Source: Lachnospiraceae bacterium (lineage in GTDB: Bacteria > Bacillota > Clostridia > Lachnospirales > Lachnospiraceae). From it: a DNA stretch of 28,572 bases. The first letter of the stretch is position 1. Every line of letters starts with the position of its first letter. The stretch spans positions 1-28,572 of the forward strand of contig CAAGSD010000090.1 in assembly GCA_900772845.1 (NCBI GenBank). Reading direction: 5' to 3'. A model generated the notes under the pieces. It saw nothing but the letters and a program-made list of their open reading frames with translations, was not told where the DNA came from and made no database searches. Shown here piece by piece: positions 13,302 to 21,289 of this stretch. The position numbers were made by a program, and so were the translations under genes.

Positions 13302-15110
13302 CTAATCTCCATTCCGCAGACGATTCCTGATCACATGTACTCTGGCTTCATAATTGAGCGGAATCCGTTCCTGATAGTCAAACAGAACATAATGGGGTTC
13401 CGGATACCGGAACGGTTCCATATGCGTCATTCTGCTTAACTGCTTCCAGTCATACTCTGCATAATTTGGAAGATAGCACCGTTCCTGCTCCTCTGTCTGA
13501 TAAAAACGGCGGATGTCCTGTTTTTCTTCTTCCGTAATTTCTGACGCAAACGCTGGTCTGCTCTTCAGGTTCTCCCGCAGATACATGTCATAGGTCAGAA
13601 GTTCCCTGTAGATCTCACGGTTTTCCGGATCTTTAAGAGCCGCAAATTCCAACAAGATCTGATACCGGTAGGCTCTGGCAGGGCTGTTGGTAAAATATCC
13701 CTGTTCCTGATAATAATCCGCCAGTGCTTCATACATGGCAAATGGCCCGGAAAATGCTTTTTCCAGAACAGGCAGGGTATGTGTGAACTGACCGCTGTTA
13801 TAATATAACTCTACCATTTCTTCGATCCGTTTCAGTCTCCGGATCTCGCCATAACTGATCCAGTTGGTATACAGCACTTCATAGGGCGGCAACTCCAGAT
13901 AACGGATACCATATTTCTCTGCATTTTCATACATGTCTGATCCCTTTAATACCTTGAGAAAGCCCAGCTGCAGCTGCTCTGGCTGCATCCCGTAGACCCT
14001 GTCAAAGGATCTGCCGAAGCTCTCGTAATCTTCATAGGGCAGCCCGGCGATCAGATCAAGATGCTGGTGAATATTCTGTCCTTTGTGAATTGCCGCCACG
14101 ATTTTCTCCAGTTTGTCCACATCCATGACACGATGGATGGCCCGGATGGTCTCCGGATTTGTGGATTGCACCCCGATCTCCAGCTGTGCCAGTCCCGGAC
14201 GGAAGCGGTTCAGCAGGGCAATCTCCTCTTTCCGCAGGATATCGGCTGAAATCTCGAAATGAAAATTGGTGACGCCATTGTCATGTTCATAAATATACTG
14301 CCAGATCTCCATGGCATGCTTGTGGTCGCAGTTGAAGGTGCGGTCAATGAACTTCACTTGTTTTACGTTCTGATCCAGGAAAAATTGGAGTTCCTTCTTT
14401 ACGACACTGATGTCACGTAGTCTTACCTTCTTATCTATGGAGGACAGACAATAGCTGCACCGATAAGGACACCCTCTGCTGGTCTCATAATAGATGATAC
14501 GGTTTGTAAAGGGATCCATGTTCTCATAGAGAAAAGGAAGTGTAGTCAGATCCGTCAGTTCTCGGGGTGCCGTATAACCGGAGGCAAGACACAGGCCGGG
14601 AATCTGCCCAAAACGCTCTTCCACCGACTTTCCTGCAACCGTTACCCTTCGGTCTGCTGCCTGCTGTTTTATGCTGTCAGATCCAGGCTGCTGTTCAGAT
14701 CGTCCGGCCGTTTCTGCCTCCCGCAGATATTGTTCCAGCATTTCCCGGAAGGTAACTTCTCCTTCTCCCACCATGATCCCGGTAACCTGCGGAAATTCCG
14801 CCAATAGTCCCGGTCCGTCATAGGTGACCTCCGGCCCACCCAGCCAGATCTCGGTATCCGGCAGGATCTTCGGCAGCTCTGTCAGAATCTCCCGGATCAG
14901 CTTCCAGTTCCAGATATAACAGGAGAAGCCTATCACCTTTGGCTGACGCTTCCAGATACCCTCCAGAATACTTTCCAGAGACTCATTGATGGTGAATTCC
15001 GCCAGTTCCACATAGGGCTGTAACTTTTCTCCCACACCGGCTCTCAGACTGTAAATGGCGGGATTGGAATGTATGAATTTTGCATTAATAGCTGTTAATA
15101 AGAATTTCAT
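13302..15110 (-). CDS. Radical SAM protein with B12-binding-like domain, DUF4080 type
   Basis: A 602-residue enzyme. Residues 1-125 form a Rossmann-type B12-binding-like domain (MKFLLTAINAKFIHSNPAIY ... VIGFSCYIWNW ... GIMVGEGE), but I do not see the DxHxxG cobalamin-ligand motif. The radical SAM core has Cys214, Cys218 and Cys221 in CPYRCSYC for the 4Fe-4S cluster, then GVQSTNPE and DLIAGLPYED further on. The C-terminal 200 residues match the DUF4080 extension. A hydrophilic insert (about 132-162) separates the first two domains. The substrate is unknown. The start is firm because the MKFLLTAINAK opening is characteristic of the family. There is no ribosome site, and a strong promoter places the transcript start at the ATG, so the mRNA is probably leaderless. 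Confidence 0.85.
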   Translation of the reverse strand: MKFLLTAINAKFIHSNPAIYSLRAGVGEKLQPYVELAEFTINESLESILEGIWKRQPKVIGFSCYIWNWKLIREILTELPKILPDTEIWLGGPEVTYDGPGLLAEFPQVTGIMVGEGEVTFREMLEQYLREAETAGRSEQQPGSDSIKQQAADRRVTVAGKSVEERFGQIPGLCLASGYTAPRELTDLTTLPFLYENMDPFTNRIIYYETSRGCPYRCSYCLSSIDKKVRLRDISVVKKELQFFLDQNVKQVKFIDRTFNCDHKHAMEIWQYIYEHDNGVTNFHFEISADILRKEEIALLNRFRPGLAQLEIGVQSTNPETIRAIHRVMDVDKLEKIVAAIHKGQNIHQHLDLIAGLPYEDYESFGRSFDRVYGMQPEQLQLGFLKVLKGSDMYENAEKYGIRYLELPPYEVLYTNWISYGEIRRLKRIEEMVELYYNSGQFTHTLPVLEKAFSGPFAMYEALADYYQEQGYFTNSPARAYRYQILLEFAALKDPENREIYRELLTYDMYLRENLKSRPAFASEITEEEKQDIRRFYQTEEQERCYLPNYAEYDWKQLSRMTHMEPFRYPEPHYVLFDYQERIPLNYEARVHVIRNRLRNGD

Positions 15111-15116
15111 GGCAAT

Positions 15117-15145
15117 ATTATACTAAGAAAAAAGAATTGTGTCAC
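15117..15145 (-). promoter_or_regulatory. Promoter giving a leaderless radical SAM mRNA
   Basis: On the - strand GTGACA (15145-15140), a 17-bp spacer and TATAAT (15122-15117) match the sigma-A consensus at 11 of 12 positions. Only six bases (ATTGCC) separate the -10 from ATG15110, so transcription should begin at or within a base or two of the start codon. The -35 overlaps the loop and 3' arm of the galT terminator hairpin. Confidence 0.7.
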
Positions 15146-15157
15146 CACAATTCCTTT
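15125..15157 (-). terminator. Intrinsic terminator downstream of galT
   Basis: On the - strand GAATTGTG (15153-15146) and CACAATTC (15141-15134) form an 8-bp stem with a 4-nt loop, extended by A/T pairs and followed by TTTTTT. It lies about 100 nt after the galT stop codon and shares its bases with the promoter of the next gene. Confidence 0.75.
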
Positions 15158-15251
15158 TCCTCGCAACAAACATTTTACAACAAACGTTCAGCCTGCACCA
15201 TTCGCAAAGTCGCGTTGTCACGCTCTCCGTCATTCTATGGCTGAACTATCA

Positions 15252-16754
15252 TTACAGGCTCTTTACAAAACGATCGAAAGCCTTCTGACCTTCCTCGGTT
15301 CTCTTATAGACACCGGCATCTTCCAGTACCTGCATGAACACCAGGCCGATCTCTTTTTCAACAATGACATCAATATTTTCTGCGGTAATGGCATCGTATT
15401 TCGGACGGAACTCGTCTACCCAGTCTGCGTGCTTTGCCAGTTCCTCATCGGCTCTTAAGTCTTTACCGGCGAGGATTGCTTCCTTCAGATGCGCCATCTC
15501 ACCCTTCAGGCGGGCAGGCAGTACTGCCAGACCCATAACCTCAATCAGACCGATATTCTCTTTTTTGATATGATGCAGCTTTGCATGGGGATGATAAACT
15601 CCCAGAGGATGCTCCTCTGTGGTGATATTGTTACGCAGCACCAGATCCAGCTCGAACTTGTCTCCTCTCTTTCTGGCAATGGGTGTGATGGTGTTATGAG
15701 GCTCATTATCGGTATAGGCGTAGATAAATGCCTCTTCATCCGTATACTCTCTCCACTTGTTCAGGATCACATCTGCCAACGCAATGATGCGGTCGGTATC
15801 CGTACCGCTGAGACGGATCACGGACATGGGCCATGCCACGATACCGACATCCACATCCTCAAAACCTGCTACAGAAAAGGTTCTCTCTACCGGCGCTTTT
15901 GCCATGGCGAACTCATAATGACCACCCTGGAAATGATCGTGGCTTAAGATGGAGCCGCCTACGATGGGCAGATCTGCATTGGAGCCTACAAAATAATGAG
16001 GGAACTGCTTTACAAAATCAAACAGCTTACAGAAGGTCGCATGCTCAATCTTCATAGGCACATGCTGGGAGTTAAATACGATGCAGTGCTCATTGTAATA
16101 TACATACGGAGAATACTGAAATCCCCACTGGCTGCCGTTAATGGTCACCGGAATGATACGGTGGTTCTGACGGGCAGGATGGTTCACACGGCCTGCATAA
16201 CCCTCATTTTCACGGCACAACAGGCATTTCGGATAACCGGACTGCTTTGCCAGCTTTGCTGCTGCGATGGCTTTCGGATCCTTCTCGGGCTTGGACAGGT
16301 TGATAGTAATATCCAGATCGCCATATTTGGTGGGGGCCACCCATTTCATATCCTTGCAGATACGATAGCGGCGGATATAATCGGAATCTCTGCTTAATTT
16401 ATAATAATAGTCGGTAGCTGCCTCAGGAGATACCTGATCGTACAGCTCATGGAAATGACGGATCACTTCACTGGGTCTGGGCATCAGCATGCTCATGATC
16501 TTCGTATCGAAAAGGTCACGGTATACCACACTGTTCTCTTTGAGAATGCCTTTTTCATAAGCGTAATCCAGCATGCCCTTCAGAACCTCTTCCAGTTCAT
16601 CCTCACGCATGGTTACATTGTCACGGTCTTCCAGCTCATCCAGTTCAAACAGCTCCAACAGACGGTTGGTGGTATAGATCACATCTTCCTCCGGAACCAG
16701 TCCTGTCTGTACTCCGTAGGATACTAATTTACGAATTAATACCTGAATATCCAT
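15252..16754 (-). CDS. galT: UDP-glucose-hexose-1-phosphate uridylyltransferase, class II GalT
   Basis: A 500-residue Leloir-pathway enzyme that exchanges UMP between UDP-glucose and galactose-1-phosphate. It belongs to the long Firmicutes class II GalT, not the shorter E. coli type. Conserved blocks include PRPSEVIRHFHELYDQVSPE near the start, SQWGFQYSPYVYYNEHC, and SHDHFQGGHYEFAMAKAP, whose closely spaced His residues form the nucleotidyl-transfer site. The frame runs 17 codons further upstream, but ATG16754 has GGAG five nt before it and begins with the family-typical MDIQVLIRKLVSYGV. It lies 80 nt downstream of galK on the same strand, and the gap can form a TGCCGC/GCGGCA hairpin (16768-16773 with 16795-16800). 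No galE or transporter is adjacent. Confidence 0.93.
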   Translation of the reverse strand: MDIQVLIRKLVSYGVQTGLVPEEDVIYTTNRLLELFELDELEDRDNVTMREDELEEVLKGMLDYAYEKGILKENSVVYRDLFDTKIMSMLMPRPSEVIRHFHELYDQVSPEAATDYYYKLSRDSDYIRRYRICKDMKWVAPTKYGDLDITINLSKPEKDPKAIAAAKLAKQSGYPKCLLCRENEGYAGRVNHPARQNHRIIPVTINGSQWGFQYSPYVYYNEHCIVFNSQHVPMKIEHATFCKLFDFVKQFPHYFVGSNADLPIVGGSILSHDHFQGGHYEFAMAKAPVERTFSVAGFEDVDVGIVAWPMSVIRLSGTDTDRIIALADVILNKWREYTDEEAFIYAYTDNEPHNTITPIARKRGDKFELDLVLRNNITTEEHPLGVYHPHAKLHHIKKENIGLIEVMGLAVLPARLKGEMAHLKEAILAGKDLRADEELAKHADWVDEFRPKYDAITAENIDVIVEKEIGLVFMQVLEDAGVYKRTEEGQKAFDRFVKSL

Positions 16755-16834
16755 TTTTTCTCCATTCTGCCGCCGGACCATTCGGACAGTTTCTGCGGCA
16801 CTCACTTTCTGTTTGCGTAGGAACCTGACTTTTC

Positions 16835-18004
16835 TTACAGTGTCTGAGGGCCGTCACCGATCTCTACTACATAGAAATCAGCTGCATAGCCGATCTTTTC
16901 CTTGTATGCTTTGCCTACCTGCTCGATGAAGGTATCAATAGCTTCATCCTTCACAATGCTTACGGTACATCCGCCAAAGCCGGCACCGGTCATACGAGAT
17001 CCAATGACACCGTCTACTTTCCATGCTTCCTCTACCAGAGTATCCAGCTCAATACCGGTTACTTCATAATCATCCCGCAGGGATACGTGGGATGCATTCA
17101 TCAGTTCACCAAACAGCTTCACATCATTGTTCTTCAGCGCTTCAACCGCACGGATCGTTCTCTGATTCTCATATACTGCATGCTTTGCACGCTTTCTGCG
17201 GACATCACTCTTGATAATAGCCTTGAACTTCTCAAAGGTCTCCTCATCCAGGTCGCCCAGCGTCTTGATCTTCACTACCTGCTGAAGCTCTGCCAGTGCA
17301 GTCTCACACTCACTGCGGCGCTCATTGTACTTGGAATCTCCCAGACCTCTCTTTTTATTACTACATGCGATCACGATCTTCGCATTCTCCAGATGGATCG
17401 GTGCATACTCATACTCCAGAGTCGCAGTATCCAGGAAAATAGCGTTGTCCTTTTTACCCATAGCAATGGCAAACTGATCCATGATACCGCAGTTTACCTT
17501 GTTGTATTTGTTCTCGGAGAACTGTCCGATCAGTGCCAGATCCTGATTGGTCACATCAAATCCGAAGAAGTCTCTCAGAATATAGCCGGTCAACACTTCT
17601 ACGGAAGCGGAAGAGGAAAGTCCGGAACCGTTGGGGATATTACCGTTTAACAGCAGATCCATACCGGAAGTCACTTTCATGCCCTTCTCGCCGAAAGCCC
17701 AGATCACTCCCTTGGGATAATTGGTCCAGTTTGCTTCCTTGCTGGGTACCAGGTCATCCAGGGAAGACTCGATCACGCCCAGCTGCTCGAAATTCATGGA
17801 ATAGAAACGCAGCTTATTGTCGTTTCTTTTTCTTGCCACGCCATAAGTACCGATGGTCAGTGCACAGGGGAATACATGTCCGCCGTTATAGTCGGTATGT
17901 TCACCGATCAGATTCACACGTCCCGGTGCAAAATAAGCCTTGGCACCCTCTGCATCTCCAAATACTTCTGCGAAAGTCTTCAGAATCGTCTCTTTCATTT
18001 CCAT
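16835..18004 (-). CDS. galK: Galactokinase
   Basis: A 389-residue GHMP kinase that phosphorylates alpha-D-galactose at C1 with ATP, the first committed Leloir step. The galactokinase signature GRVNLIGEHTDYNGGH is at residues 28-43, the phosphate-binding loop GSGLSSSAS at 126-134, the catalytic aspartate at 176 in CGIMDQFA, and the third GHMP motif GAGFGGC near the C-terminus. All expected residues are present and the length is normal. AGGAG lies about 9 nt before ATG18004. It is the first gene of galK-galT. Its leader has a candidate promoter (18110-18138) and two mutually exclusive small hairpins just before the ribosome site, and a terminator separates it from leuA upstream. Confidence 0.95.
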   Translation of the reverse strand: MEMKETILKTFAEVFGDAEGAKAYFAPGRVNLIGEHTDYNGGHVFPCALTIGTYGVARKRNDNKLRFYSMNFEQLGVIESSLDDLVPSKEANWTNYPKGVIWAFGEKGMKVTSGMDLLLNGNIPNGSGLSSSASVEVLTGYILRDFFGFDVTNQDLALIGQFSENKYNKVNCGIMDQFAIAMGKKDNAIFLDTATLEYEYAPIHLENAKIVIACSNKKRGLGDSKYNERRSECETALAELQQVVKIKTLGDLDEETFEKFKAIIKSDVRRKRAKHAVYENQRTIRAVEALKNNDVKLFGELMNASHVSLRDDYEVTGIELDTLVEEAWKVDGVIGSRMTGAGFGGCTVSIVKDEAIDTFIEQVGKAYKEKIGYAADFYVVEIGDGPQTL

Positions 18005-18020
18005 TTTTCTACTCCTGTCT

Positions 18021-18043
18021 GCTTACGATGTAAGCCTCTTACA
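18021..18043 (-). promoter_or_regulatory. Mutually exclusive hairpins in the galK leader
   Basis: On the - strand TGTAAG-AGG-CTTACA (18043-18029) and GCTTAC-ATC-GTAAGC (18035-18021) share the same CTTAC segment, so only one can form at a time. They end about 12 nt before the galK ribosome site. TGTAAGAGGCTTACA could equally be a dyad operator for a repressor. Confidence 0.4.
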
Positions 18044-18109
18044 TTTATGTTTTCTTTCGTTACGCTCCGGCGGAATGCCGGACTGCGAATTCTCTTGCTC
18101 TATGTTTTC

Positions 18110-18138
18110 ATCATAATCGAAAAAAACAAATATTTCTA
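18110..18138 (-). promoter_or_regulatory. Candidate galK-galT promoter
   Basis: On the - strand TAGAAA (18138-18133), a 17-bp spacer and TATGAT (18115-18110) give a plausible sigma-A promoter, 4 of 6 and 5 of 6 to consensus, with a T-rich spacer. The leader would be about 100 nt and includes the hairpin GCCGG/CCGGC near 18071-18082. Confidence 0.4.
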
Positions 18139-18195
18139 CCTATTTTTGTTTTTCAGACCTGTCATTATGTTAAAAGCTACAAGCCATGCAAAGAC

Positions 18196-18248
18196 AAAAA
18201 GAAAGATACACCGTGGGAGCTTGCTCACAAAGGTGTATCTTTCTTTTT
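18196..18248. terminator. Long bidirectional terminator between leuA and galK
   Basis: AAAAAGAAAGATACACC (18196-18212) and GGTGTATCTTTCTTTTT (18232-18248) form a perfect 17-bp stem. The 19-nt loop holds a second small hairpin (GAGC-TT-GCTC). A-runs and T-runs at the ends allow termination in both directions. It ends the leuA transcript before the gal promoter. Confidence 0.85.
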
Positions 18249-18328
18249 GGATTTATACGGCGACAGCCGTACATGAAGCAGGTGCTTTAGCTCCTGCGAA
18301 TGTGCATGGCGCAGTTCCCGGGAGTACT
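18249..18328. repeat. Hairpin series in the leuA 3' untranslated region
   Basis: No gene is seen in 18005-18328. Between the terminator and the leuA stop codon are TACGGC/GCCGTA (18256-18271), a GCAGG/CCTGC hairpin (18278-18297) and the palindrome TCCCGGGA (18316-18323). On the - strand these give three short hairpins in a row followed by the terminator, a compact structured 3' end. Confidence 0.5.
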
Positions 18329-20335
18329 CTATTCCGCACTCTGCTTCCGATACTGTACCGGAGTCATATCATAAGCCTTTTTGAACAGGCGGTTAAAATG
18401 CTCTACGTTCTCGTAACCAACGTTAGCCGCTATGGTCTCTACCGTCTGGTTAGTTTCCTTCAAAAGCATTCTCGCCTTCTTCATGCGTTCTTCCCTTACA
18501 ACCTCCTGGAAGGTCATACCTGCCTTTTCTTTAATGTATTTGGACAAATACGGCTTTGAGAGATGGAAAGTATCCACCAGCTTGTCAAGCGTCACATCAA
18601 CGTAATGCTTCTGGATAAAACTGATAATCTCCACAATCCGCTCTTCTCTTCCGGAGGTAATATGCTGCTCTGCTGCCAGCTTGTTCACTGCAGATACCAG
18701 CGCAGCAATGGAACTCTTGATGATATCCTCATCCACGCCGACGCCCCAGTAGAACTTGCCATCATGGACAATACCTACATAGGTGGCAGCCTTGGAGTTA
18801 GATCCTCTGGAGATCGCATGCTCTTCGTATACAGACAGTTCGTAGGTAATGCCAAAGTATGTCTTGATGGCATTGCTGACTGCGTCCAGGCGTCCGTTAC
18901 CCATAGTGGTAATACTTCTGGATGCTCCACCCTGCTCAATGGTCACCTCTGCCTGAATACCGTTTTCCTGTTTAAAGTGGCACTCTGTAATATTAAAAAT
19001 GCTGCGGGGATTAATATAATTTTCCTCGAAGATCGCATAGATCTCCTTGGGAAGTAATTCCTGATGACGTCTGTCGGAGATACCTTTTACCAGATATCCT
19101 ACCTCTTCCTTCATGGCTGCAGGCAGTGCAAAACCAAACTGCTGCTTCAATACAAATGCTACACCGCCCTTACCGGATACACTATTGATACGGATAACAT
19201 CGGATTCGTACTCTCTTCCCACATCCGCAGGATCAATGGGCAGGTAAGGAACATCCCAGCGCTTACCGGTCCTGCCTTCCTTCTGCCATGCCATACCTTT
19301 GCTGATGGCATCCTGATGGGATCCGGAAAATGCAGTAAATACCAGATCTCCCGCATAAGGAACTCTCTCATGTACCTTCATTCCGGTGAAATTCTCATAA
19401 GCCTCGCGGATCTCCATAATATGAGAGAAATCCAGTCCACTGTCCACACCGTGACACATCATATTCAATGCAACAGTTACCAGATCCACATTACCGGTGC
19501 GCTCGCCGTTACCGAACAAAGTACCTTCCACACGGTCTGCTCCGGCCAGTACGCCGAACTCCGCATCACTGATGCCGCAGCCTCTGTCATTGTGAGGATG
19601 TACACTGAGTACTACATTTTTGCGATATTTAAGGTGCTTATGCATATATTCTACCTGGCACGCAAATACATGGGGCATTGCCACCTGTACGGTGGTGGGC
19701 AGATTAATGATAGCCTTGCGGTCAGCGGTGGGTTTCCATACATCCAGTACCGCATTGCAGACTTCCAATGCATAATCTACTTCTGTCTGGGAAAAACTCT
19801 CCGGACTGTACTCGAAGGTAAAATTACCCTCTGTCTCATCTGCCAGATTCTTTAACATCCGGGCACCGTCTACCGCCAGCTTCTTAATAGCTTCCTTATC
19901 CTTCTTAAATACCTGTTCTCTCTGCTCTACGGAAGTAGAATTATACAGATGGATCACCGCATGGGGCGCTCCCTTGACTGCCTCGAAGGTCTTGCGGATG
20001 ATATGCTCTCTCGCCTGAGTCAGCACCTGGATAGTAACATCATCCGGAATCATGTCACGCTCGATCAGGGCACGGATAAAATTATACTCGGTGTCGGAGG
20101 ATGCAGGGAAACCTACCTCGATCTCCTTGAATCCGATCTTTACCAGTAAACCGAAGAATTCCAACTTATCCTCCAGACTCATGGGATCGATCAATGCCTG
20201 ATTTCCGTCTCTTAAGTCAACGCTGCACCAGATGGGAGCCTTGGTAATACTGTCCTTTTTCACCCAGTCATAGGTCACCTCGGGGGGCATAAAATAAGTT
20301 TTCTGATATTTTGCTGCAATGTCTGCGCTGTTCAT
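18329..20335 (-). CDS. leuA: 2-isopropylmalate synthase fused to a C-terminal AraC-type DNA-binding domain
   Basis: A 668-residue fusion. Residues 1-553 are a complete long-form LeuA, which condenses 2-oxoisovalerate with acetyl-CoA to start leucine synthesis. DLRDGNQ (40-46), the metal-binding H246-P-H248-ND and the GNGERTGN loop (275-282) form the DRE-TIM active site. The region from about 425 to 553 (MGNGRLDAVSNAIKTYFG; then KAATYVGIV) is the leucine-sensing dimer domain. Residues 564-668 are a full AraC-type domain: a first HTH (VTLDKLVDTFHLSKPYLSKY) and a second HTH ending in the signature VGYENVEHFNRLFKKAYDMT PVQYRK. The frame is continuous with no stop or frameshift at the junction. 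AGGAGG precedes the ATG by about 7 nt. The enzyme probably doubles as a leucine-responsive regulator. That role is inferred, and its targets are unknown. No other leu or ilv gene is in the window. Confidence 0.93.
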   Translation of the reverse strand: MNSADIAAKYQKTYFMPPEVTYDWVKKDSITKAPIWCSVDLRDGNQALIDPMSLEDKLEFFGLLVKIGFKEIEVGFPASSDTEYNFIRALIERDMIPDDVTIQVLTQAREHIIRKTFEAVKGAPHAVIHLYNSTSVEQREQVFKKDKEAIKKLAVDGARMLKNLADETEGNFTFEYSPESFSQTEVDYALEVCNAVLDVWKPTADRKAIINLPTTVQVAMPHVFACQVEYMHKHLKYRKNVVLSVHPHNDRGCGISDAEFGVLAGADRVEGTLFGNGERTGNVDLVTVALNMMCHGVDSGLDFSHIMEIREAYENFTGMKVHERVPYAGDLVFTAFSGSHQDAISKGMAWQKEGRTGKRWDVPYLPIDPADVGREYESDVIRINSVSGKGGVAFVLKQQFGFALPAAMKEEVGYLVKGISDRRHQELLPKEIYAIFEENYINPRSIFNITECHFKQENGIQAEVTIEQGGASRSITTMGNGRLDAVSNAIKTYFGITYELSVYEEHAISRGSNSKAATYVGIVHDGKFYWGVGVDEDIIKSSIAALVSAVNKLAAEQHITSGREERIVEIISFIQKHYVDVTLDKLVDTFHLSKPYLSKYIKEKAGMTFQEVVREERMKKARMLLKETNQTVETIAANVGYENVEHFNRLFKKAYDMTPVQYRKQSAE

Positions 20336-20413
20336 GGGAATCCTCCTGCCATATGATTACTTTTTATTTTCGAAACATACTGTTTTTACTATTTTCGCTT
20401 ATCTGATTGCATT

Positions 20414-20442
20414 ATCTTAACACTCATAATTTCTGTAAGCAA
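20414..20442 (-). promoter_or_regulatory. Candidate leuA promoter
   Basis: On the - strand TTGCTT (20442-20437), a 17-bp spacer and TAAGAT (20419-20414) give a plausible sigma-A promoter. The leader would be about 72 nt and ends in AGGAGG. I see no T-box or Leu-codon leader peptide in it. Confidence 0.5.
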
Positions 20443-20658
20443 GTTATATTCTTATCTTATTACTTGATGTATTTTAATATAACATTTTTGTAATAGCCTT
20501 ATAAACTCATGAAAAAGGTAATTTTATTACAGATTTATTCAGTTTTATTATTTGATTAAATTTTTTAATTACATATATCATTTTTTGTTATATTAAAAAA
20601 TATTTTTTAAACTTTGTGTTGTTACGTCATTGATTGATTTTATCGTTATGTTTAATAG
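20443..20658. promoter_or_regulatory. AT-rich region upstream of leuA with repeated GTAAT/ATTAC dyads
   Basis: This is part of a 439-bp gene-free gap and is far more AT-rich than its surroundings. ATTAC or GTAAT occurs at 20459, 20490, 20518, 20526 and 20568, and GTAAT-TTT-ATTAC (20518-20530) is a perfect 13-bp dyad. The first site is within 20 bp of the leuA -35 box. The placement fits an operator array for a regulator, possibly the AraC domain of LeuA itself, but AT-rich sequence gives such motifs by chance fairly often. Confidence 0.4.
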
Positions 20659-20686
20659 AAAAACAGATGTCCGTATTGGGCATCTG
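20659..20686 (-). terminator. Intrinsic terminator of the cytidylate-kinase-like gene
   Basis: On the - strand CAGATGCCC pairs with GGACATCTG (one mismatch) around AATAC, followed by TTTTT (20663-20659). The rest of the gap to 20774 holds only short inverted repeats such as CGATTTC/GAAATCG and GCCC/GGGC. Confidence 0.7.
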
Positions 20687-20774
20687 CTTTGCAATCTATC
20701 TCTATTTACCGTCTAAGCGATTTCTCCATACTACGTATTCTCGAAATCGTAACGCCCGTTCACATTCCGGGCTG

Positions 20775-21260
20775 TCAGATAATTTCCACTCTCTCAAAAT
20801 ACCGGATCAGAATATCTGCACAGTTCTCGATTCCCAGCTTTGTAGTGTCCAGGATCATGTGGTAGTTGTTCACATCCCCCCACACCTTGCCGGTATTCTC
20901 ATAATAATAGCCGGCGCGCTCCGCATCATTTTTTTCAAGCATTGCTTTTGCTTCATCATGGGAGAGACTTTCCTTCTTCATGATACGTTCAATACGATCT
21001 TCCTTATCCGCACACACGTACACATTGAACACATTCGGCTGGTCCTTCAGGATCTCGGATGCGCAACGACCCAGAATAATACAGGGATGTTCCGCCAGCT
21101 CCTTAATAACTTCCGCTTCTGTGGCATAACTGTCACCGTCCAGTTCATGCTCTATGTATGCCTTATCATATACCGGCACCCCCAGCTTCTCAGACAACTC
21201 CTGTGCGATCAGGCTGGCTCCTGTTCCGAATCTTCGGCTGATAGTAATTACAAGGTTCAT
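20775..21260 (-). CDS. Cytidylate kinase-like family protein
   Basis: A 161-residue P-loop kinase-like protein of the group common in Clostridia. The N-terminus has ITISRRFGTGASLIAQELSE, a variant nucleotide loop with Ser-Arg-x-x-Gly-x-Gly in place of a standard Walker A Lys. It continues with PVYDKAYIEHEL, CIILGRCASEIL and an Arg-rich lid (KEDRIERIMKKESLSHDEAK). It is shorter than the ~200 residues usual for this family and than true Cmk (~220). The kinase substrate is unproved; nucleotide monophosphate phosphorylation is the family expectation. The frame opens at a GTG three codons earlier, but that GTG is part of the near-perfect ribosome site AAAGGAGGTG, so ATG21260 is the start. It is monocistronic, with its own promoter and terminator. 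Confidence 0.8.
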   Translation of the reverse strand: MNLVITISRRFGTGASLIAQELSEKLGVPVYDKAYIEHELDGDSYATEAEVIKELAEHPCIILGRCASEILKDQPNVFNVYVCADKEDRIERIMKKESLSHDEAKAMLEKNDAERAGYYYENTGKVWGDVNNYHMILDTTKLGIENCADILIRYFERVEII

Positions 21261-21289
21261 CGTAAGCACCTCCTTTGTAAGGTACTCTC

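Noticed and set aside
19064..19855. 263-aa open frame opposite leuA
   Set aside because: It is a shadow of the conserved LeuA catalytic core. It has a cysteine/histidine-rich composition typical of antisense frames and no domain.
20336..20450. T-box or leucine leader peptide for leuA
   Set aside because: No T-box core, no NCCA-binding bulge pattern and no short frame rich in Leu codons followed by a terminator/antiterminator pair is visible.
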